Below are positions 59,418 through 64,000 of a stretch of 64,000 nucleotides of DNA, in pieces; the first letter of the stretch is position 1, and every line of letters begins with the position of its first letter. The stretch is taken from NCBI RefSeq assembly GCF_900107925.1, contig NZ_FNUJ01000005.1:764925-828924 (forward strand), given 5' to 3'. The notes under the pieces were generated by a model. The model saw only the letters and a program-made list of their open reading frames with translations. It was not told where the DNA came from and did no database searches. The translations under genes and the position numbers were made by a program. Origin of the DNA: Amycolatopsis pretoriensis. GTDB taxonomy: Bacteria; Actinomycetota; Actinomycetes; Mycobacteriales; Pseudonocardiaceae.

Positions 59418-59798
59418 CTAGCCGGGACCACCAGCGATTTTCAGCCGCCGGCGGCCCGCGAACCCCAGGTCCGCGCGGTGGTACCAGCCCAGCTCGTGGT
59501 CACCTTCGAGCCAGCACAGCAGCACGTCTGTGCCGTCGAGCTCGGCCGGGAAGTCGACCAGCAGCGGCGCGAACCCCCTGAGCTCGGCGCCGGCGTGCTG
59601 GACCGTCGTCATCAGGTCGTCGAGGCGCGCCTGGGCGGCCTTCCACTCGGGCAGCCCGCCCAGCTCGGTGGCCCGGCCGCCGGGGCGCAGCGACGCCGCG
59701 AGCTCGGCCGCGTCGGCGCGGACGCGCACCAGTTCGTCGAGGACCGGCCGCAGCCGCGCCAGTTCGTCGCGTGCCTCCGCGACGGTGAACAAACCCAT
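59418..59798 (-). CDS. DUF2203 family protein
   Basis: 126 aa. LFTVAEARDELARLRPVLDELV (helix), a second helix AAQARLDDLMTTVQHAGAELRGF, and the conserved DVLLCWLEGDHELGWYHRADLGFAGR end match DUF2203. Function unknown. First gene of the operon with the methyltransferase. Confidence 0.9.
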   Translation of the reverse strand: MGLFTVAEARDELARLRPVLDELVRVRADAAELAASLRPGGRATELGGLPEWKAAQARLDDLMTTVQHAGAELRGFAPLLVDFPAELDGTDVLLCWLEGDHELGWYHRADLGFAGRRRLKIAGGPG

Positions 59799-59823
59799 CG
59801 ACCGATGATCCCACCGGCCCGGT

Positions 59824-60333
59824 TCAGGCCTCGCGCCGCCGCCGGACCAGCGCGTTGGCCAGCCCGCTGCCGACCAGCAGGAAACCCACGCCGAGCAGGC
59901 CGCCGATGAACAGGAAGTCCATGACGCCGTACGCGATGTCGCTCTTCGGCATCAGGTTGACCAGCTTGAACCCCCACTCCGGCACGGCCATCGCGGCGAC
60001 CCCGGGCAGCACGCCGTAGATCAGGCCGCCGAGGATCGGGCCGGCCGCCGACAGCGCCCCCATAGCGGCGACGACCAGCAGCAGGATCGCCCCGCCGGCG
60101 AGCAGCGCGATGCCCAGCGGGTCGCGGTTCGTGCTCAGCGTCGCCTGGATCAGCTGCTGCTGGCGCAGCCCGCCCCAGCTCAGCAGCCCCAGTGCGACCG
60201 GGGTGAGCAGCAGCCCGCCCAGCGCGCTGACCAGGTGGGCGACGCCGCGGCGCGGCCGTTCGTCGAGCGCTTCCGTCGTGTCGTCGTAGTCCTCGTAGTC
60301 GTCTTCGTACTCGGCGTACCGATGGGTCGACAT
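59824..60333 (-). CDS. Multi-pass membrane protein
   Basis: 169 aa, GGGAGGTGACGGCC before the ATG at 60333. Acidic Tyr-rich N-terminus (YEDDYEDYDDTTEALDE) then about four helices (VSALGGLLLTPVALGLLSWG; LGIALLAGGAILLLVVAAMGA; ILGGLIYGVLPGVAAMAV; FLFIGGLLGVGFLLVGSGL) and a basic tail. Unknown family. Confidence 0.75.
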   Translation of the reverse strand: MSTHRYAEYEDDYEDYDDTTEALDERPRRGVAHLVSALGGLLLTPVALGLLSWGGLRQQQLIQATLSTNRDPLGIALLAGGAILLLVVAAMGALSAAGPILGGLIYGVLPGVAAMAVPEWGFKLVNLMPKSDIAYGVMDFLFIGGLLGVGFLLVGSGLANALVRRRREA

Positions 60334-60588
60334 GGCCGTCACCTCCCGCATGATGAGTTCACGGGTGGCATCGTGCCCTGGTTCACCCCTTCGCGCGACG
60401 GTCGCTCGGCGAGCGGTCGAATCGGGCGAACGGCGGTACCGCCCCGTGAGCCGCGCCACAAACGGCGGGTGGAGACTTGATACCGACCACTACTGGAACC
60501 ATCCAGCTCCGTCAAGCAGTACGCTTGTACCGCTACCGGCGAGACTTAGAGAAGAACGCGAAGATCCGCGGAAGGAGCACCGCTGCTC
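60334..60588. other. Divergent region before icd
   Basis: 255 bases, no gene seen. TACGCT near 60521-60526 is a candidate -10 for icd, and GGAAGGAG (60568-60575) is its ribosome site, 13 bases before the ATG. Confidence 0.45.
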
Positions 60589-61812
60589 ATGGCCAAGATC
60601 AAGGTCCAGGGCACCGTCGTCGAACTCGACGGCGATGAGATGACCCGCATCATCTGGCAGTTCATCAAGGACAAGCTGATCCACCCGTACCTGGACGTGA
60701 ACCTGGACTACTACGACCTGGGTATCGAGGAGCGGGACCGCACCGACGACCAGGTCACGGTCGACTCCGCGAACGCGATCAAGAAGCACGGCGTCGGCGT
60801 CAAGTGCGCCACGATCACCCCGGACGAGGCGCGCGTCGAAGAGTTCGGCCTCAAGAAGATGTGGCTGTCCCCGAACGGGACGATCCGCAACATCCTCGGC
60901 GGCGTGATCTTCCGCGAGCCGATCGTCATCCAGAACATCCCGCGCCTGGTGCCGACGTGGACGAAGCCGATCATCATCGGCCGCCACGCGCACGGTGACC
61001 AGTACAAGGCCACCAACTTCAAGGTGCCCGGCCCGGGCAAGCTGACCGTCAGCTACACCCCGGACGACGGCTCCGAGCCGATGGAGTTCCAGGTCGCGCA
61101 GTTCCCCGAGGGCGGCGGCGTCGCCATGGGGATGTACAACTTCAAGAAGTCGATCGAGGACTTCGCGCGCGCGTCGCTGCAGTACGGCCTCGACCGCGGC
61201 CTGCCGGTCTACCTCTCCACCAAGAACACGATCCTCAAGGCCTACGACGGCCAGTTCAAGGACGTGTTCGAGGAGATCTTCCAGAACGAGTTCAAGGCCG
61301 ACTTCGACGCCAAGGGCATCTCCTACGAGCACCGCCTGATCGACGACATGGTCGCCGCGGCGATGAAGTGGGAGGGCGGCTACGTCTGGGCGTGCAAGAA
61401 CTACGACGGTGACGTCCAGTCCGACACGGTCGCGCAGGGCTTCGGCTCGCTCGGCCTGATGACGTCGGTGCTGCGCACGCCGGACGGCCGGACCGTCGAG
61501 GCCGAGGCCGCGCACGGCACGGTCACCCGGCACTACCGCCAGCACCAGCAGGGCAAGCCGACGTCGACGAACCCGATCGCGTCGATCTACGCCTGGACCC
61601 GCGGCCTCGAGCACCGCGGCAAGCTGGACGGCAACCAGGAGCTGATCGGCTTCGCCAACAAGCTGGAGCAGGTCGTCGTCGAGACGGTCGAGGCCGGCCA
61701 GATGACGAAGGACCTCGCGCTGCTCATCAGCAAGGACCAGCCGTTCCAGACGACCGAGGAGTTCCTCGCGACGCTGGACGACAACCTGGCGAAGAAGATC
61801 GCCCAGGGCTGA
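60589..61812 (+). CDS. icd: NADP-dependent isocitrate dehydrogenase
   Basis: Converts isocitrate to 2-oxoglutarate and CO2 with NADP+. 407 aa, the homodimeric eukaryote-like (IDH1) subfamily found in actinobacteria. Motifs: ELDGDEMTRIIWQFIKDKLI at the start, KKMWLSPNGTIRNILGG (isocitrate), WTKPIIIGRHAHGDQYKAT, IDDMVAAAMKWEGGYVWACK, and the NADP site AAHGTVTRHYRQHQQG. Stands alone, closed by a strong terminator. Feeds the sucCD-encoded step of the same cycle. Confidence 0.97.
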   Translation: MAKIKVQGTVVELDGDEMTRIIWQFIKDKLIHPYLDVNLDYYDLGIEERDRTDDQVTVDSANAIKKHGVGVKCATITPDEARVEEFGLKKMWLSPNGTIRNILGGVIFREPIVIQNIPRLVPTWTKPIIIGRHAHGDQYKATNFKVPGPGKLTVSYTPDDGSEPMEFQVAQFPEGGGVAMGMYNFKKSIEDFARASLQYGLDRGLPVYLSTKNTILKAYDGQFKDVFEEIFQNEFKADFDAKGISYEHRLIDDMVAAAMKWEGGYVWACKNYDGDVQSDTVAQGFGSLGLMTSVLRTPDGRTVEAEAAHGTVTRHYRQHQQGKPTSTNPIASIYAWTRGLEHRGKLDGNQELIGFANKLEQVVVETVEAGQMTKDLALLISKDQPFQTTEEFLATLDDNLAKKIAQG

Positions 61813-61824
61813 GTCGTTCGAAGG

Positions 61825-61860
61825 GGCCCTCTTCCCGGTTTGCCGGGAAGAGGGCCTTTT
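61825..61860 (+). terminator. Intrinsic terminator of icd
   Basis: GGCCCTCTTCCCGG and its exact complement (14 bp) around TTTG, followed by TTTT. Confidence 0.93.
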
Positions 61861-61989
61861 CGTACACCGTGCGTCACCGGTGGGTGATGCGGACTGGCGC
61901 CTCCGGGTGGTTGCTGCGTCCGGCGCTGTCGGTGCGGGTAAAGGATTGCCTACCCTTGGCGGGGGACGGGCTCGCGGTTGGAGGAAGGC

Positions 61990-62286
61990 ATGTCGAAGAA
62001 GACTCTGATCATCTTGGGCGCCATCGTCCTGGTCGTCATCGTCTACGTGACGAACACGAACAAGCAGGCTTCGGGGGCGTCGGCCACCGGCTGCAAGGTG
62101 ACGGTGACCGCGGACGTCCTCAACGCCCGCGAGACGGCCGACGGCAACGCGAAGGTCGTCGGCAAGTACCTGCGCGACGCCCAGTTCGACGCGCTGCCGG
62201 GCGTGCAGAACGGCTTCCGGAAGGTGGCCGACGACAAGTGGGTCGCCGCCGCGTTCACCGAGCCGGTCGCCGGTTCCGCCTGCTGA
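61990..62286 (+). CDS. Membrane-anchored SH3-like small protein
   Basis: 98 aa, GGAGGAAGGC before the ATG. A signal-anchor (TLIILGAIVLVVIVYVT) and an outside domain GCKVTVTADVLNARETADGNAKVVG...DDKWVAAAFTEP that resembles a bacterial SH3 domain (LNxR motif), flanked by two Cys (GCKV; GSAC) that may pair. Probably contacts the wall. Confidence 0.78.
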   Translation: MSKKTLIILGAIVLVVIVYVTNTNKQASGASATGCKVTVTADVLNARETADGNAKVVGKYLRDAQFDALPGVQNGFRKVADDKWVAAAFTEPVAGSAC

Positions 62287-62290
62287 GTCC

Positions 62291-62839
62291 CTACACGCCG
62301 AGCAGGTCCGCCGCGAGGGTCACGACGCCGAAGGCCGCGGCCGACAGGCCCAGCGTGCGAGCGCGCTTCGGGTCGCGTTTCGCGGCGGCCCGCCAGTAGA
62401 GGCCGATGCCGATCGCGAGCATCAGCAGTTCGACGACGGCCGAGACGGCGGGCAGCCGCCACAGCCCGAAGCCGAACGTGGGCAGGTCGCCGGCGTTGCC
62501 GGGCAGGATCGGCAGGTCGGCGCGGTGCACGACGAGGTCGAGCACCCAGTGTGAGAAGGCGACCCCGCCGAGGATCAGCCCGGTTTCGCGGCCGAGCCAT
62601 TTGCTTGCCACGGCCCCGAAGAGCGCGGCGAGGACGAGCGCGCCGACGAGGGAGTGCGTGTAGTCGGCGTGGATGACACCGCCGCCGTAGCCCGCGCCGT
62701 CGACGGTCTCGATGCCGCTGAGGTAGAGCGGCACGAAGACGACGTCGAGCCAGGCGGTGGCGAGCATGAGCGTCCACACGGGAATCGCGGGGCGGCCGGC
62801 CTTGACGGCGGCGGCGAGCCCGAAGTGGCCGGCGATCAT
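62291..62839 (-). CDS. YdjM-like membrane metal-dependent hydrolase (DUF457 type)
   Basis: 182 aa. It starts MIAGHFGLAAAVK with the early His, then HADYTHSLVGAL and FSHWVLDLVVHRADLPI, the His/Asp pattern of the YdjM/DUF457 family, in a protein with about five helices. Enzyme activity is not established for the family. Its ATG overlaps the stop of the 28-aa ORF (ATGA). Confidence 0.8.
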   Translation of the reverse strand: MIAGHFGLAAAVKAGRPAIPVWTLMLATAWLDVVFVPLYLSGIETVDGAGYGGGVIHADYTHSLVGALVLAALFGAVASKWLGRETGLILGGVAFSHWVLDLVVHRADLPILPGNAGDLPTFGFGLWRLPAVSAVVELLMLAIGIGLYWRAAAKRDPKRARTLGLSAAAFGVVTLAADLLGV

Positions 62840-62922
62840 CTGCGGGCGTCCGTCCAGGGGAACCGGGCGTCGAGCACGCCGAGCCCGACGGTGAAGAGGA
62901 GGACGGCGAGGATGAAGCTCAT
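62836..62922 (-). CDS. 28-aa single-helix membrane microprotein
   Basis: One hydrophobic helix (FILAVLLFTVGLGVLDA) and a polar end FPWTDARR. AGGAGAAGAA lies upstream of the ATG. It begins in an ATGA overlap with the TetR stop and ends in an ATGA overlap with the YdjM-like start, so all three are coupled. Too short for family assignment, but start, stop and ribosome site support translation. Confidence 0.65.
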   Translation of the reverse strand: MSFILAVLLFTVGLGVLDARFPWTDARR

Positions 62923-63500
62923 TTCTTCTCCTGATCCGAGTAGTCGTCCAGGCCCTGGACGAGCATGGTTTTGAGGACTTCGAAGCTCCGGTCGACGTCT
63001 TCGGGGCGCCCGAAGCCACCGGATGCTTCGAGTCCGGCGAACCCGTGCACGGCGGCGCGGAGGCAACGGGTCGCATGCACGGCCTGGGCGTGGCCGAAGT
63101 CGTAGGGGCGCAGGACGGCGAAGACGACCTCGGCGACGGCGTGGGTGGCCTTGCTGAGTTCGGTGTCGGTTTCGTCGGGGGCGGTGGCGAGTGCGTGGGT
63201 CCGGTGAGGGTGGCGCCGCAGGTAGTCCCGGTAGGCATCGGCCACGGCGCGGACGGCGTCGGCCCCTTCCCTCCCGGTGGCGGCTCTCGTCAGGGCCTCT
63301 GCCATTTCCTTCACGACCCGGAGGTCGATCAGGCGTCGCAGGTCGGCGAGGTTCTTGACGTGCTTGTAGAGCGAGGGCGCGGCGACTCTGGCGCGTTCGG
63401 CGACCTTGGCGAGGGTGAGGGCCTCGGGGCCGGATTGGTCGATGATCTTGAGGGCGAAGTCGACCACGGTGTCCGTGGTCAGGCCGGCTCTAGGGGACAT
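62919..63500 (-). CDS. TetR-family regulator (WHG-domain type)
   Basis: 193 aa. HTH in residues 10-55: ALTLAKVAERARVAAPSLYKHVKNLADL. The C-terminal part (AYRDYLRRHPHRTHAL; ATRCLRAAVHGFAGLEASGGF) fits the TetR_C_33/WHG type. A perfect palindrome in its promoter suggests autoregulation of the TetR-microprotein-YdjM operon. Confidence 0.92.
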   Translation of the reverse strand: MSPRAGLTTDTVVDFALKIIDQSGPEALTLAKVAERARVAAPSLYKHVKNLADLRRLIDLRVVKEMAEALTRAATGREGADAVRAVADAYRDYLRRHPHRTHALATAPDETDTELSKATHAVAEVVFAVLRPYDFGHAQAVHATRCLRAAVHGFAGLEASGGFGRPEDVDRSFEVLKTMLVQGLDDYSDQEKK

Positions 63501-63518
63501 CGGGTTGGCTACTTGGCA

Positions 63519-63532
63519 TAGCTTTAAAGCTA
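63519..63532. promoter_or_regulatory. Palindromic operator of the TetR gene
   Basis: TAGCTTTAAAGCTA, a perfect 14-bp dyad, 19 bases upstream of the TetR ATG in an unusually AT-rich patch. A related half-site GTAGCTTATG lies at about 63539-63548. Typical position for TetR autorepression. Confidence 0.7.
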
Positions 63533-63549
63533 ATATCCGTAGCTTATGG

Positions 63550-63950
63550 GGTCAAGGGCCGGTTTTTGTCGGTGGTGGGTGTTAGAACTTCCGTGGGTCG
63601 ACGATCGGAGGTGACCGCGACGCCCGGGGCCGGGTGACAACTGAATGCGGCGTGGGTTCGAGGTGTGTCCGCGGGGTCTCCAGGGGGAGTTCCGCGGGCA
63701 AGGGACTTCGGGGGCCGTGCGGCGGAGCCGGAGGGGTTGAGCCTGGGGAACGCGCTTGGACGGGGGTCCGGGCGTGGGGCGAGATCCCTTCGGACCCGCT
63801 GGGCGGCGGGCTGCTGAGGTGGGCTTTGTTCGGGGCCGCTGGTTGGCAAGCCGCTGCCGGCGCTGGTGGGTGGCGCGGCGTTCGTGGGCGACCCGGCGGC
63901 CGACCGGATCGACCTCTGGTGCGGATCGGGGGTGTGAGCGAAGCTCTTCC
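63550..63950. other. No confident gene, about 400 bases
   Basis: A Pro/Arg-rich open frame on the minus strand (63544-63849) has no ribosome site or domain and looks like chance in GC-rich DNA. Nothing else recognised. Confidence 0.4.
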
Positions 63951-64000
63951 GAGCCGAGCCGAGCCGAGCCGAGCCGAGCCGAGCCGAGCCGAGCCGAGCC
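63951..64000. repeat. GAGCC pentanucleotide microsatellite (cut by window end)
   Basis: Ten perfect tandem copies of GAGCC run to the last base, so the array continues outside. A 5-base unit would shift the reading frame with each copy gained or lost. Confidence 0.95.

Noticed and set aside
63544..63849. 101-codon minus-strand frame near the window end
   Set aside because: Pro/Arg-rich, no ribosome site and no domain; most likely chance.

Overview
The window is very GC-rich, densely coded chromosomal DNA from an actinomycete. Frequent GTG starts, short TANNNT -10 boxes a few bases before start codons (leaderless transcripts), an IDH1-like icd, a PcrA/UvrD1 helicase beside a chorismate mutase, and a DnaE2/ImuB mutasome all fit Actinomycetota. 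Gene content and order suggest Pseudonocardiaceae, most like Amycolatopsis; that name is inference from gene content, not a database match. I saw no rRNA, tRNA, CRISPR array, complete insertion sequence or prophage.

Layout. 0-8.4 kb: metabolic genes (partial FAD oxidase, aldehyde and alcohol dehydrogenases, a degenerate rhomboid, a DinB-like protein, guaA), then a PspC-type envelope pair. 8.4-12.8 kb: a short Mrr-like nuclease, a PspC-sensor kinase with LuxR response regulator, and a divergent EamA transporter/LysR pair. 12.8-18.3 kb: a Ser/Thr kinase, a pseudokinase and two large membrane-anchored proteins. 18.6-35 kb: a core block that keeps the order of the M. tuberculosis Rv0948c-Rv0957 region (chorismate mutase, uvrD1/pcrA, M23 peptidase, sucC, sucD, DUF5336 protein, PerM-like protein, purN, purH), interrupted by a non-coding repeat tract and a large Ala/Pro-rich membrane protein.

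37.3-44.3 kb is a translesion-synthesis (mutasome) operon behind a perfect LexA/SOS box: imuA', an 87-codon spacer ORF, imuB, a 292-aa protein carrying six exact-length 22-residue repeats, and dnaE2. The spacer and the repeat protein are not part of the textbook ImuA'-ImuB-DnaE2 system. A second perfect SOS box lies at 22.53 kb before a small uncharacterised Cys/His protein, so the window may hold two SOS-controlled units.

44.3-64 kb: mostly accessory and housekeeping genes: a methyltransferase with an in-frame stop, AraC, VOC and pentapeptide proteins, a large TNT-domain (NAD+ glycohydrolase-type) protein, folD-DUF3017, two MFS pumps around an ArsR regulator, a HhH-GPD repair protein, icd, and a TetR/28-aa protein/YdjM-like operon whose genes overlap by ATGA.

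Best regulatory finds: a Phe-Phe-Tyr leader peptide with alternative hairpins before the chorismate mutase gene, two SOS boxes, and twin 26-bp perfect palindromes with a near-parS core inside the end of the perM-like gene. The window ends in a GAGCC pentanucleotide microsatellite.
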